From NCBI RefSeq assembly GCF_020181615.1, contig NZ_CP084029.1:952856-1016855 (forward strand): a DNA stretch of 64,000 bases. The letters are read 5' to 3'. The translations under genes were made by a program, and so were the position numbers. The notes beneath the pieces are model-generated. The model worked only from the letters and a program-made list of their open reading frames with translations. It did not search any database and had not been told where the DNA came from. Position 1 is the stretch's first letter. Each line of letters begins with the position of its first letter. Below, piece by piece: positions 38,780 through 49,487 of the stretch. Source of the stretch: [Mycobacterium] crassicus (GTDB lineage: Bacteria; Actinomycetota; Actinomycetes; Mycobacteriales; Mycobacteriaceae).

Positions 38780-40069
38780 GTGAGGCTGTTCGCCGACACC
38801 ACCCCGCTGCGCAGCCCGGATTTCCGGCGGCTGTGGGTGGCCGGGATCCCGACCGTCATCGGGGCGAACCTGACGATCTTCGCGGTCCCGGTCCAGATCT
38901 ACGCACTGACCGGCAGCTCGGCCTACGTCGGGCTGGCCGGGCTGTTCGCGCTGGTGCCGCTGGTGATCTTCGGGCTGCTGGGCGGGGCCTGGGCCGACGC
39001 GATGGATCGCCGCACGCTGCTGATCTTCGCCTCCTGCGGGCTGGCGGTCGCGTCGGTGCTGCTGTGGGTGCAGGCCCTGGTCGGGGCCGGGGTCTGGGTG
39101 GTGCTGTGCCTGCTGGCGGTGCAGCAGGCCTTCTACGCCATCAACGCACCGACCCGCTCCGCGGCGATCCCGCGGATGCTGGCCGGCGGCGATCTGCCCG
39201 CCGCCAACTCGCTGAACATGACCGTCATGCAGTTCGGGGCCATCGTGGGGCCGCTGCTGGCCGGTGTGCTGCTGCGCTGGGTCGACCTGTCCACGCTGTA
39301 CCTGATCGACGCGGTGACATGCCTGGTCCCGGTCTGGGCGACGTGGCGGCTCTCGCCGATGCCGCCGGTGGGGGCGGTGGGGGAGGCGCGTTTCGGGGTC
39401 GCGGCGGTACTCGACGGCTTCCGCTACCTGGCCACCAACACCGTGGTGCTGATGTCGTTCGTGGTGGACCTGATCGCGATGGTGCTGGGCATGCCGCGGG
39501 CACTGTTCCCGCAGATCGCCGCCGCGGACTTCGGCGGACCGGTCGAGGGCGGCACCACCATGGCGCTGCTGGCCGCGGCGATGTCGGCCGGGGCGGTGGC
39601 CGGCGGGGTGTTCTCGGGTTGGTTGCCGCGGATCAGCCGGCAGGGCCTGGCGATCGTCGTCGCGATCGTCGTGTGGGGCGCGGCCATGGTCGGATTCGGG
39701 TTGGCGGTCGGCCGCGCCGACGGGCACCCCGGCCCGGCGCTCTGGGTTGCGCTGGCGTTCCTGGCGGTCGGCGGCGCCGCGGACATGGTGTCGGCGGCGT
39801 TTCGTTCGACGATGTTGCAGGAGGCGGCCTCCGATCAGATCCGGGGCCGGCTGCAGGGGGTGTTCATCGTGGTCGTCGCCGGTGGCCCGCGGCTTGCCGA
39901 CACGGCGCACGGTGCGGCGGGCGCGGTGCTGGGCACGGCGGTCGCCGCGGCCGGTGGCGGTGCCTTGGTGGTGGTGGGTGTGATCCTCGCCGCGCTGGCG
40001 GTGCCCGCTTTCCTGGGCTACCGCAGACCCGGTGCGATACAACGACCGCCACACCCGCACGACCGGTAA
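38780..40069 (+). CDS. MFS transporter next to pdxH
   Basis: A 429-residue transporter with about 12 membrane segments. It starts at a GTG shortly after the pdxH stop (VRLFADTTPLRSPDFRRLWVAG), a typical short cytoplasmic start of this family. Typical loop motifs are GGAWADAMDRRTLLIFASC after helix 2 and a LGMPRALFPQ segment in the second half. Substrate unknown. Its frame begins earlier in the pdxH region, but that part is shadow. Confidence 0.82.
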   Translation: MRLFADTTPLRSPDFRRLWVAGIPTVIGANLTIFAVPVQIYALTGSSAYVGLAGLFALVPLVIFGLLGGAWADAMDRRTLLIFASCGLAVASVLLWVQALVGAGVWVVLCLLAVQQAFYAINAPTRSAAIPRMLAGGDLPAANSLNMTVMQFGAIVGPLLAGVLLRWVDLSTLYLIDAVTCLVPVWATWRLSPMPPVGAVGEARFGVAAVLDGFRYLATNTVVLMSFVVDLIAMVLGMPRALFPQIAAADFGGPVEGGTTMALLAAAMSAGAVAGGVFSGWLPRISRQGLAIVVAIVVWGAAMVGFGLAVGRADGHPGPALWVALAFLAVGGAADMVSAAFRSTMLQEAASDQIRGRLQGVFIVVVAGGPRLADTAHGAAGAVLGTAVAAAGGGALVVVGVILAALAVPAFLGYRRPGAIQRPPHPHDR

Positions 40070-40128
40070 GAGATACCCTGCCCCGGGGGGGCACGTCAGC
40101 CCCGAACCGACTACCTTTCCTACTACAC

Positions 40129-40144
40129 AACCAATCGACTGGTT
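40129..40144. promoter_or_regulatory. Inverted repeat in the gltA upstream region
   Basis: AACCA, six bases, TGGTT, with the gltA ribosome-binding site (AAAGGGG) 15 bases downstream. A run of 7-8 G/C residues lies a little upstream. The arms are short, so chance occurrence is possible. Confidence 0.3.
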
Positions 40145-40170
40145 AGCCGAATAGCGCAAAGGGGTTCCTT

Positions 40171-41466
<1,296 letters not shown>

Positions 41467-41471
41467 CCATC

Positions 41472-41840
41472 GTGACGAACCAGGGCAAGCCGCAGATCGC
41501 CGTTCCGAGCGGTGCGGCACCGACCGAGCTGGTCATCGAGGACATCGTCGTCGGGGAGGGCGCCCAGGCCGCCCCCGGTGCGCTGGTCAACGTGCACTAC
41601 GTCGGCGTCGAGTACGACACCGGCGCGGAGTTCGACAGTTCGTGGAACCGCGGCGAATCCCTGGAGTTTCCGCTGGACGGGCTCATCGCGGGCTGGCAGG
41701 ACGGCATCCCGGGGATGAAGGTGGGCGGTCGGCGTCAATTGGTGATCCCTCCGGAGTTGGCCTACGGGCCGGCCGGGACCGGGCATCCGCTGTCCGGCAA
41801 GACCCTGGTCTTTGTGATCGATCTGCTCGGCACCCGCTGA
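41472..41840 (+). CDS. FKBP-type peptidyl-prolyl isomerase
   Basis: A 122-residue FKBP domain: [56 protein letters not shown] in blocks and [11 protein letters not shown] at the end. No signal peptide, so cytoplasmic. GTG start. It lies between gltA2 and the lipoprotein gene, which begins immediately after its stop. Folding assistance of nearby products is a guess. Confidence 0.92.
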   Translation: MTNQGKPQIAVPSGAAPTELVIEDIVVGEGAQAAPGALVNVHYVGVEYDTGAEFDSSWNRGESLEFPLDGLIAGWQDGIPGMKVGGRRQLVIPPELAYGPAGTGHPLSGKTLVFVIDLLGTR

Positions 41841-42311
41841 GTGCGCACCTGGCTGATCGGGGCGGCACTGCTTGCGGTGCTGCTCGGGGTGATCGGCTGT
41901 GGACCGGTGCATGAACCCGCCGCCGCTGCGGGGCCGCTGACGGTGATCCGCCACGGCAACCAATTCGTGCTGACCGGCGACGTGCCGGATCCGGCGGCCA
42001 AACGGGCGCTGTTGGACGCGGTGCTCACCTCAGCCGAGGATGCCACCGTCGTCGACGGGCTCAGGCTGGCGCCGGGCGCCACCACACCGGATCTGTCCGC
42101 GGCCGCACCGGTGTTCGAAGCGGCCGCGGTGATCGGCGATTTCACCTTGCGGGCCGCCGGCGACACCGTGACGCTGGGCGGAAGTGCGGCGAGGGCAGCG
42201 GAGGCGGCCGCCGTGGCGGACGCCGCCGAACAGGCCTGGCCAAAGGCCCATATCGTCAACGAACTCGGGACCGATACACCGGGCCGGGAACAGTCCACCG
42301 AAATCGACTGA
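41841..42311 (+). CDS. Lipoprotein homologous to the BON domain of ArfA
   Basis: A 156-residue protein. Its GTG start abuts the FKBP stop with no spacing. Residues 1-20 are a lipoprotein signal, with lipobox VIGC (IGCGPV). The mature part aligns by eye with residues 75-200 of ArfA in the next gene: TGDVPDPAAKRALLDAVL versus NGDLPDISARTGLLDMLE, and FTLRAAGDTVTLGGSAA versus FKFKIEGDTVTLIGTAA. Thus it is probably a duplicated BON-like (double) domain carried on the outer face of the membrane. I recall no such gene at this place in M. tuberculosis. Confidence 0.72.
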   Translation: MRTWLIGAALLAVLLGVIGCGPVHEPAAAAGPLTVIRHGNQFVLTGDVPDPAAKRALLDAVLTSAEDATVVDGLRLAPGATTPDLSAAAPVFEAAAVIGDFTLRAAGDTVTLGGSAARAAEAAAVADAAEQAWPKAHIVNELGTDTPGREQSTEID

Positions 42312-42391
42312 AGACCTCCATCGGCTAATCGAAGCCCATACACTCGCGGTGTTCCGGACGCCCACGGGTTTTCGATTCTCTAGGAGGGCCC

Positions 42392-43378
42392 ATGCCAGGC
42401 TCCGAAAACCGGACCGTGACGAGCTGGCGAAAGGCATCTCGCTTTTATCGTCGGCCCCCCGGTTTCGGCTGGTTGGTGGCGCTGGCGGCAATTCCGTTGC
42501 TACTGGCCTTGATCGGCCAGGGAATGGCGGATCGCTCGAAACTCGATATCAACGGCACCGATGTCGCCGCCCCGTCACTGCCGGTGCCGAGCGTGAGCCT
42601 TCCGGGGCACGCGCGGGTCTCGTTGTCGATTCTGCGTAGCGGCGACGTCATCACCGTCAACGGCGATCTGCCCGATATCAGCGCGCGGACCGGCCTGCTC
42701 GACATGCTCGAAGGGGTGTACGGCAGCGGCGTGCAGATGGTCGACAACCTGAACATCAAGCCCGGTGTCAGTGCGCCCGACCTCGTGAGTCTGGGTTCGC
42801 TGTTCAAGGCCGGGATATCCATGCCGGACTTCAAATTCAAGATCGAAGGTGACACGGTCACGCTGATCGGCACCGCGGCTTCCGGCGCGGTCAAGTCCGC
42901 GGTCGAGGCGGCCGCGAAGGCGGCCTGGCCGAACCTGAAGCTGTCCAACGACATTCTGGTTGTGCCTGATGTCACCGAGACCACCAGAGCAGCTCCCGCG
43001 CCGCGCCCGGCCGGTGACTGCGCCGACCTGCAGGCCGACATCACCGCTGTGATGAGCACACCGGTCACGTTCGCGACCAACGGCCGCACCCTGTCGACGG
43101 CGACCCAGCAGCGATTGAGCCGGGTGGCGGAGAAGGTGAAGGGTTGTCCCAGTGCGCATCTGGCGGTCAGCGGCTACACCGACAACACCGGCAACGACGG
43201 CATCAACATTCCGTTGAGCACCGGCCGGGCCAAGGCGGTCGCCGAATTCCTGGTGGCACACGGTGTGCCCGCCGCCAACGTCACGTCCAAGGGATATGGC
43301 TCGGCTGACCCGGTCGCCAGCAATGCGAAGCCCGATGGTCGCGCCCAGAACCGTCGCGTCGTGATCACCGTCAGCTAA
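42392..43378 (+). CDS. arfA: Outer-membrane/pore protein ArfA (OmpATb)
   Basis: A 328-residue protein. After a basic start comes one membrane segment (WLVALAAIPLLLALIGQGMA), two BON-like subdomains (residues about 75-200), and a C-terminal OmpA-like domain with VTFATNGRTLSTATQQRLSRV and SGYTDNTGNDGINIPLSTGRAKAVAEFL, which binds peptidoglycan. It is the OmpATb/Rv0899 homologue, required for ammonia secretion and acid adaptation in M. tuberculosis. TAGGAGGG lies upstream of the ATG. First gene of arfABC. Confidence 0.92.
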   Translation: MPGSENRTVTSWRKASRFYRRPPGFGWLVALAAIPLLLALIGQGMADRSKLDINGTDVAAPSLPVPSVSLPGHARVSLSILRSGDVITVNGDLPDISARTGLLDMLEGVYGSGVQMVDNLNIKPGVSAPDLVSLGSLFKAGISMPDFKFKIEGDTVTLIGTAASGAVKSAVEAAAKAAWPNLKLSNDILVVPDVTETTRAAPAPRPAGDCADLQADITAVMSTPVTFATNGRTLSTATQQRLSRVAEKVKGCPSAHLAVSGYTDNTGNDGINIPLSTGRAKAVAEFLVAHGVPAANVTSKGYGSADPVASNAKPDGRAQNRRVVITVS

Positions 43379-43390
43379 GGAGAATCGGCC

Positions 43391-43543
43391 ATGGAATTCG
43401 TCGTGCACTGGCTGTGGTACCTGTTGGCATTCTCGATGGGCTCGGCGGTCGCCTGGTTACTGACAATTGTGTCGATTCGCCGCACCAGCAGGGAAGCGGC
43501 CATTGCCGACCTGCCCGGCTCGCGTGAGATAGGACCCATCTGA
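43391..43543 (+). CDS. arfB: Small membrane protein ArfB
   Basis: A 50-residue protein with one N-terminal membrane helix (WLWYLLAFSMGSAVAWLLTIV) and a charged C-terminus (RRTSREAAIADLPGSR). An AAGGAGA site precedes its ATG by eight bases. The position directly after arfA is that of Rv0900. The stop shares a base with the arfC start (TGATG), so the three genes are one operon. Its exact role in acid adaptation is unknown. Confidence 0.83.
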   Translation: MEFVVHWLWYLLAFSMGSAVAWLLTIVSIRRTSREAAIADLPGSREIGPI

Positions 43544-43803
43544 TGCACGGCGCCAATTGCTGGTTGATGGGCCTGTCGTTCGTATTGGGCTTGGTGCTGA
43601 CATTCGCCTTCGCCATTGGGCGGGTCAGACGCGAGGTGCCGGTGCCGGGGGCGATGGGCGGCGGCGCGAGTGCGGCGACGGCCCCGATCCCGGGGCCGGG
43701 TACGGCCACCGTCCCCTCGGCTGCGACCACCGGGATCCCGGTCGCGGCACCGCCCCACGGCGAGGGTTCGGCACGGAAGAAAAAGAAGAAAAAGAAGAAG
43801 TGA
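43543..43803 (+). CDS. arfC: Membrane protein ArfC with polylysine tail
   Basis: An 86-residue protein: one membrane segment (WLMGLSFVLGLVLTFAFAIG), a Gly/Ala/Pro-rich exported or cytoplasmic linker, and a C-terminus of eight consecutive lysines after ARK. It is the third gene of arfABC (Rv0901 position). The tail could bind anionic surfaces such as nucleic acid or phospholipid; the poly-K run is A-rich in an otherwise GC-rich region and prone to slippage. Confidence 0.8.
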   Translation: MHGANCWLMGLSFVLGLVLTFAFAIGRVRREVPVPGAMGGGASAATAPIPGPGTATVPSAATTGIPVAAPPHGEGSARKKKKKKKK

Positions 43804-43822
43804 CGTCGCCGGCGGTGCGCCC

Positions 43823-45178
43823 TCAGCTCGGCGGCGGCAGCCGCAGCAGCAGGCGCACCCCGCCGATGGGGCTGTCGTGCAGGGACGCTGTACCGCCGTG
43901 CAGTTCGGCCTGCTGAGCCACCAGGGCCAGCCCCAGACCGGACCCGGAATGCGATGCCGTCGACCCGCGGGAGAACCGCTCGAACACGATCCGGCGTTCT
44001 TCCTCCGGTATCCCGGTGCCGTTGTCGTCGATGGCGATCTCGACGCCGGCCCGGGAGCTGACCGCCGACAGCTGGACCTGGGTAGCGCCCCCGTGCTTGA
44101 CCGCGTTGGCGATCGCATTGTCGACCGCCAGCCGCAACCCGGCCGGCAACCCGACGATGATGCAGGTCGGTGACGGCACCAGTGAGACGTTCAGTTCCGG
44201 GAAGACCCGCATCGCGTCGTGGGCCGCCCGGTCGAGCAGGTCGGTGATGTCCACCGGGACGTGATCGTCGGCGGTGGACAGTTCACCCTGGGCCAGCCGT
44301 TCCAGCGCGGACAGCGTCGCCTCGATCCGGGTCTGGGTCCGGACGACGTCGTTGAGGACTTCCTTGCGCTGGTCGTCGGGCAGATCCAGGGTGGTCAGCA
44401 CCTCGAGATTGGTGCGCATCGCGGTCAGCGGGGTGCGCAGCTCGTGCGAGGACACCGCGGCGAAGTCGCGAGCGGACTCCAAGGCCTCCTTGGTCCGGTC
44501 CTGTTCGGTCCAGATCCGCTGCAGCATGCCGCGCATCGCCTCGGCGATCTCCACGGCCTCGGTGGCGCCGCGCACCTCGATGTCCGGGCGTTCGTCGCCG
44601 GCGTCGATCGACCGGGCCTGTTGCGCCAGCCGCCGTAGCGGCCGTACCGCGAATGACGCCAGCAGCCAGCCCAGCACCGCGGCCGCGCCGATCGCGAACG
44701 TGCACAGCAGCAGCACCCGGCGGTGCAGGTTGTTGGTGTCGGCGACGGTGGCTTCGTAGGTGGCGCCGACCGCCAGTGACCGCGGCCCCGGCCCGGGGAT
44801 GTCGACGGTGCGGACCCGGTACAGCTCGCCGTTGATCTCGGTGTCGGCGTAGCCCGGCTCCAGCTCCGGGAGCACCACCGAGGAGTTCGACGTCACCTCG
44901 TTGGCCCGACGCAGGGTGATCACCGCGTCGGTGGCGCCGGCCGACCGGGGCAGCTCGCCCAGGCCGATCAGCGGGACGGTCAGACCGGCCGCTTCATCGA
45001 GTCGGCGGTCCAGCCAGTACTTGCGGTCGTTGGTGATGCCGACCCACACGATCGCGCCGATGATGACCGTCACGATCGCGGTGCCGATCGCCGTCGCCAG
45101 CATCACCCGGGTCCGCAGCGACGGTGTTCTGGCGAAGATGCGCCGCAGCAGTTTCATGACATTCATGCCCGTCCTCAT
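43823..45178 (-). CDS. prrB: Sensor histidine kinase PrrB
   Basis: A 451-residue sensor kinase. It has two membrane segments (about residues 26-46 and 152-172) around an extracytoplasmic sensor loop, then HAMP ([19 protein letters not shown]), the H-box [13 protein letters not shown]-box [16 protein letters not shown]1 [20 protein letters not shown] and G2 [10 protein letters not shown]. The start overlaps the prrA stop (ATGA), so kinase and regulator are translationally coupled. PrrAB is essential in M. tuberculosis and responds to nitrogen/intracellular growth cues. Confidence 0.95.
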   Translation of the reverse strand: MRTGMNVMKLLRRIFARTPSLRTRVMLATAIGTAIVTVIIGAIVWVGITNDRKYWLDRRLDEAAGLTVPLIGLGELPRSAGATDAVITLRRANEVTSNSSVVLPELEPGYADTEINGELYRVRTVDIPGPGPRSLAVGATYEATVADTNNLHRRVLLLCTFAIGAAAVLGWLLASFAVRPLRRLAQQARSIDAGDERPDIEVRGATEAVEIAEAMRGMLQRIWTEQDRTKEALESARDFAAVSSHELRTPLTAMRTNLEVLTTLDLPDDQRKEVLNDVVRTQTRIEATLSALERLAQGELSTADDHVPVDITDLLDRAAHDAMRVFPELNVSLVPSPTCIIVGLPAGLRLAVDNAIANAVKHGGATQVQLSAVSSRAGVEIAIDDNGTGIPEEERRIVFERFSRGSTASHSGSGLGLALVAQQAELHGGTASLHDSPIGGVRLLLRLPPPS

Positions 45179-45876
45179 TGCGTTCGCAGGACGAAGCCGA
45201 CTCCGCGGACGGTGTGCAGCAGCCGGGGCGCGCCGCCGGCCTCCAGCTTGCGACGCAGATAGCCGATGAACACGTCGACGACGTTGGTGTCGGCGGCGAA
45301 GTCGTAGCCCCAGACCAGCTCGAGGAGCTGTGCGCGGGACAGCACGGCGGTCTTGTGTTCGGCGAGCACGGCCAACAGGTCGAATTCCCGCTTGGTCAGG
45401 TCCACGTCGACACCCTTGACCCGGGCCCGCCGGCCCGGGATGTCGACCTCCAGCGGACCCACCGTGATCGTCTCCGAGGAAGAGCTGGCCGCCGAGCCGC
45501 GCCGCCGCAGCATCGCGCGCACCCGGGCCACCAGCTCGGCGAGCACGAACGGCTTGACCAGGTAGTCGTCGGCGCCGGCCTCCAGGCCGGCCACCCGGTC
45601 GTCGACCGAACTGCGGGCGGACAGCACGCAGACCGGGACGTCGTCGCCCATCGCCCGCAGTGCCGTCACCACGCTCACGCCGTCCAGCACCGGCATATTG
45701 ATGTCGAGCACGATCGCGTCGGGGCGGGTCTCCTTGGCGTTGCGCAGCGCCTCGGCGCCGTCAGCCGCCGTCGACACCTCGAACCCGGAGAGTCGCAGTC
45801 CGCGCTCCAGCGAGGCGAGCACGTCGGAGTCGTCGTCGACGACCAAGACCCGGGGTGAGGCAGCGGCGTTGTCCAT
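45175..45876 (-). CDS. prrA: Response regulator PrrA
   Basis: A 233-residue OmpR-family regulator. The receiver has the phosphorylated Asp in [16 protein letters not shown], the switch Lys in [17 protein letters not shown], and the C-terminal winged-helix domain reads [17 protein letters not shown], then [18 protein letters not shown]. It starts at [16 protein letters not shown]; the open frame upstream is shadow. It is divergent from the ABC exporter genes with only 67 bases between, so PrrA may regulate them. Confidence 0.94.
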   Translation of the reverse strand: MDNAAASPRVLVVDDDSDVLASLERGLRLSGFEVSTAADGAEALRNAKETRPDAIVLDINMPVLDGVSVVTALRAMGDDVPVCVLSARSSVDDRVAGLEAGADDYLVKPFVLAELVARVRAMLRRRGSAASSSSETITVGPLEVDIPGRRARVKGVDVDLTKREFDLLAVLAEHKTAVLSRAQLLELVWGYDFAADTNVVDVFIGYLRRKLEAGGAPRLLHTVRGVGFVLRTQ

Positions 45877-45943
45877 GGCGCCATTTTGCCTGAACATTCG
45901 GTTGCAACGGGGGATGCACCATGCGTGCCCTACCGTCGATTCC

Positions 45944-47722
45944 GTGAAGCCGGCATCGTCACTGCGCAGCCTGCTGCCGTATCTGCGCCCATACCGGGCG
46001 CGGTGGATCACGATGGTGACGGTGGCCGTGGTCAGTTTGGGCGCGACCGTGACGATCCCGCTGATGACCAGGGCCGTGATCGACGGCCCGGTGGCGCACC
46101 GTGACCAGCCCGGCCTGTGGATGCTGGGCACGGCCGCCGTTGCGCTCGGCGTCGGCGAGGCCCTGCTGTGGTTGGTGCGGCGCTGGTTGGTCGCGCGCAC
46201 CACCATGGGCGTGGAAGCGGACATCCGCAAAGACCTGTACGCCCGCCTGTTGGTGCTGCCGATGACGTTTCACGGGCGCTGGCAGTCCGGTCAGCTGCTG
46301 TCGCGAATCATGAACGACCTGTCCACCATCCGCCGCTTCCTGTCGTTCGTGGTGGTGTTCCTGGCGCTGAACACGCTGCAGATAATCGCGGTGACGACGA
46401 TTCTGTTGGTGCTGTACTGGCCGCTGGGCGTGGTGGTCTGCGTATCGATCGTGCCGGTGATGCTGGCCGTGCAGCACTTCCGCCGCCAGTACACCCGGCT
46501 GTCGCGCCAGGCCCAGGACCAGGCCGGGCAGGTGGCCACCGTCGTCGAGGAGTCCGCGCTGGGCCTGCGCACCGTCAAGGCGTTCGGCCGTGAGGACTAC
46601 GTCTTCGACAGGTTCGATGCGCAGGCCACCAGACTGCGTGACCTCGGCATCGAGAAGGTGGTGGTGTCCTCGCGGTTCTGGACCCTGCTGAGTGTGATCC
46701 CCGACCTCACGCTGATCGTGGTGCTGGCGTTCGGCGCGTACGCGGCCGGCCACCAGCTGGTCACGATGGGCACCCTGGTCGCCTTCGTCACCCTGATGCT
46801 GTCGCTGGCCTGGCCGGTCTCGTCGCTGGGCTTCCTGCTGTCGGCCACGCACGAGGCGATGACCGCCGCCGACCGCATCACCGAGATCTTCGCCGCGCCC
46901 GTCGAGATCACCGACGGCGACGATCCGGTGGCGCCGCGGGGCCGGCTGGAGCTGCGCGACGTCGGATTCCGCTTCGGCTCCGACAGCCCATGGGTGCTGC
47001 GCGGTGTCGACCTGACCGTCGAGGCGGGCGAGACAGTAGCCCTGGTGGGCGCCACCGGTTCCGGCAAATCGGTGCTGGCGATGCTGCTGTCGCGGCTCTA
47101 CGACGTCAGCGAGGGGCAGATCCTGATCGGCGGGCGGGACATCCGCGGGCTGACGCTGGCCGCGCTGCGCTCGACGGTGATCACCGCATTCGACGACCCG
47201 ACCCTGTTCTCGCTGTCGGTGGCCGACAACCTGCGGCTGGGCCGGCCGGACGCCAGCGACGCCGAACTGGCCGACGCACTGGAGGTGGCGTCGGCGGATT
47301 TTGTGTATGACCTGCCGTTCGGCCTGGACACCCGGATCGGCGAGCAGGGGATGAGCCTGTCGGGCGGGCAGCGGCAACGACTGTCCCTGGCCCGGGCCCT
47401 GCTGGCCACCCCGACGATCCTGGTGCTCGACGACACGCTCTCGGCGCTGGACGTGCACACCGAGTCCGCCGTCACCGACGCGCTGCGCCGGGTGCTGGGT
47501 AGTGCCGCGGGCCGGGCTCCGATCACCGGAATCGTGGTGGCCAACCGGGCATCCACCGTGGCGCTGGCCGATCGGGTGGTGCTGCTCGAGGACGGGACCA
47601 TCACTGCGGTGGGCACCCACGCCCAACTGCTGGCCGGGGTGCCGCGCTACCGCGACCTGCTGGCCGCCGCCGACGAACTCGATGACGGAGCCGAACACCT
47701 CGTCGACTGGGTGCGCCGATGA
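45944..47722 (+). CDS. ABC exporter half-transporter 1, degenerate ATP site residues
   Basis: A 592-residue half-transporter: membrane domain of six helices (about residues 15-310) and nucleotide-binding domain. Walker A is [13 protein letters not shown], signature [15 protein letters not shown] (canonical), Walker [12 protein letters not shown] with Asp where the catalytic Glu is expected, and the H-loop reads VVANRAST with Asn in place of His. So its own ATP site is probably non-hydrolytic. GTG start ([10 protein letters not shown]). The stop overlaps the second subunit start by four bases. Resembles heterodimeric lipid or drug exporters; substrate unknown. Confidence 0.9.
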   Translation: MKPASSLRSLLPYLRPYRARWITMVTVAVVSLGATVTIPLMTRAVIDGPVAHRDQPGLWMLGTAAVALGVGEALLWLVRRWLVARTTMGVEADIRKDLYARLLVLPMTFHGRWQSGQLLSRIMNDLSTIRRFLSFVVVFLALNTLQIIAVTTILLVLYWPLGVVVCVSIVPVMLAVQHFRRQYTRLSRQAQDQAGQVATVVEESALGLRTVKAFGREDYVFDRFDAQATRLRDLGIEKVVVSSRFWTLLSVIPDLTLIVVLAFGAYAAGHQLVTMGTLVAFVTLMLSLAWPVSSLGFLLSATHEAMTAADRITEIFAAPVEITDGDDPVAPRGRLELRDVGFRFGSDSPWVLRGVDLTVEAGETVALVGATGSGKSVLAMLLSRLYDVSEGQILIGGRDIRGLTLAALRSTVITAFDDPTLFSLSVADNLRLGRPDASDAELADALEVASADFVYDLPFGLDTRIGEQGMSLSGGQRQRLSLARALLATPTILVLDDTLSALDVHTESAVTDALRRVLGSAAGRAPITGIVVANRASTVALADRVVLLEDGTITAVGTHAQLLAGVPRYRDLLAAADELDDGAEHLVDWVRR

Positions 47723-49473
47723 CGGCGAGCCGCGCTGCGGCGCGTGCGCTGTTGTGGTCGCTGCTGCGTCCCTACCGGGCGTCAGTCGCGCTGCTGGCAC
47801 TGGTCGTGGTGGTGGAAAACGCTGCCCGCCTGGCGGTTCCGGTGTTGGCCCAGCGCGGTATCGACCGCGGCATACCACCGATCGCCGCCGACGGCTCGAC
47901 GCGGCAACTGGGCGTGATCGTGGCCGTGCTGTGCGTGGTGGTGATGGCCCAGGCGGGCAGCCGGATGCTGTTCGTGCAGTGGTCGGGACGGATCGGCCAG
48001 CGGGTGCTTCTGGAACTGCGCCGCCGGGTGTTTCGCCACTTCCAGCGCCTCGATGTCGGCTTCCACGACCGCTACACCTCGGGCCGGGTGGTGAGCCGGT
48101 TGACCAACGACGTCGACGCGATCCAGGAGATGCTGCTGTCCGGGTTCGACGGCTTGGTCAGCGCCGCGCTCACACTGGCCGGCACGGCGGTGCTGCTGAT
48201 CGTGCTGGACTGGCGGCTCGGTCTGATGTGCCTGGCCGCCTTCCCGGTGCTGGTGGTGTTGCTGCGCTGGTTTCAGCGCGAATCGTCGAAGACCTACACC
48301 GCGGTCCGGGAGCACGCCGCACGGGTGATCGTGCAGTTCGTCGAGACCATGACCGGGATCAAGGCGGTGCAGGCCTACCGCAGCGAAGCCCGCAACCAGG
48401 AGACCTTCGCCGACGTCGCCGACCGCTACCGCGTCGTCAACGAGAAGGCCTTCAAACTGATCGCCGTCTTCAGTCCGAGCGTCAAACTGATCGGCAACCT
48501 CACCACCGGGGCGGTGCTGCTGTACGGCGGCTGGCGGGTTCTGCACGGACACATGACGATCGGCACGTTCACCGCGTTCCTGCTGTATCTGCGGATGTTC
48601 TTCGAGCCGATGCAGGAGATCACCCAGTTCCTCAACACCTTCCAGTCGGCGACCTCCGCGCTGGAGAAGTTGGCCGGGGTGCTCGGTGAGACCCCCGCCG
48701 TCGACGATCCAGACGACCCGGCCACCCCCGGTGCGGTGCGCGGCGCGATCGCGCTGCGCGACGTGTCGTTCGGCTACCGGCCCGAGCAGCCGGTGCTGGC
48801 CGGGTTGTCGGTGAGCATCCCGGCCGGCCAGACCGTGGCGCTGGTGGGCAGCACCGGGGCCGGCAAGACCACCATCGCCAAGCTGATCGCCCGGTTCTAC
48901 GACCCGACGTCGGGATCGGTGACCCTCGACGGCGTCGACGTGCGGCAGCTCACCCAGGCCGAGCTGCGCCGGCACGTGGTGATGGTGACTCAGGAGAATT
49001 TCCTGTTCTCCGGAACGGTCGCCGACAACATCCGCTTCGGCCGCCCCGAGGCGACCGACGCCGAAGTGTCCGCCGCCGCGGTGAGCGTGGGCGCTGCGGA
49101 GTTCATCGCGGCCCTGCCGGACGGCTACCACAGCGACGTCGCCAGGCGCGGCGGCCGGCTCTCGGCCGGTCAGCGCCAGCTGGTCGCCTTCGCCCGGGCA
49201 TTCCTGGCCGACCCGGCGGTGCTGATCCTCGACGAGGCGACGTCCTCGCTGGACATCCCCGGCGAGCGGATGGTGCAGCAGGCATTGCGCGAGGTACTGG
49301 CCGGGCGGACCGCCTTGGTGATCGCCCACCGGCTCTCGACGGTGGAGATCGCCGACCGGGTGCTGGTGATCGAGGGCGGGCGCATCGTCGAAGACGGCTC
49401 ACCTGCTGAGCTGATCCGGTCCGAGGGGCACTACGCCGCCCTGCACGAGGCCTGGCTGCGGTCCCTGGCCTGA
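47719..49473 (+). CDS. ABC exporter half-transporter 2, catalytic partner
   Basis: A 584-residue half-transporter, ATGA-coupled to subunit 1. Walker A VGSTGAGKTTIAK, Walker B LILDEATSSLD with Glu, H-loop VIAHRLSTV intact; the signature is slightly altered, LSAGQRQLVAFARAF instead of LSGGQ. In a head-to-tail dimer its Walker A/B pairs with the good LSGGQ of subunit 1 (the active site), while the bad Walker B of subunit 1 pairs with this altered signature (the inactive site). This matches the known asymmetric heterodimer pattern. Substrate unknown. Confidence 0.91.
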   Translation: MTASRAAARALLWSLLRPYRASVALLALVVVVENAARLAVPVLAQRGIDRGIPPIAADGSTRQLGVIVAVLCVVVMAQAGSRMLFVQWSGRIGQRVLLELRRRVFRHFQRLDVGFHDRYTSGRVVSRLTNDVDAIQEMLLSGFDGLVSAALTLAGTAVLLIVLDWRLGLMCLAAFPVLVVLLRWFQRESSKTYTAVREHAARVIVQFVETMTGIKAVQAYRSEARNQETFADVADRYRVVNEKAFKLIAVFSPSVKLIGNLTTGAVLLYGGWRVLHGHMTIGTFTAFLLYLRMFFEPMQEITQFLNTFQSATSALEKLAGVLGETPAVDDPDDPATPGAVRGAIALRDVSFGYRPEQPVLAGLSVSIPAGQTVALVGSTGAGKTTIAKLIARFYDPTSGSVTLDGVDVRQLTQAELRRHVVMVTQENFLFSGTVADNIRFGRPEATDAEVSAAAVSVGAAEFIAALPDGYHSDVARRGGRLSAGQRQLVAFARAFLADPAVLILDEATSSLDIPGERMVQQALREVLAGRTALVIAHRLSTVEIADRVLVIEGGRIVEDGSPAELIRSEGHYAALHEAWLRSLA

Positions 49474-49487
49474 CGCTCCCACCGCGA

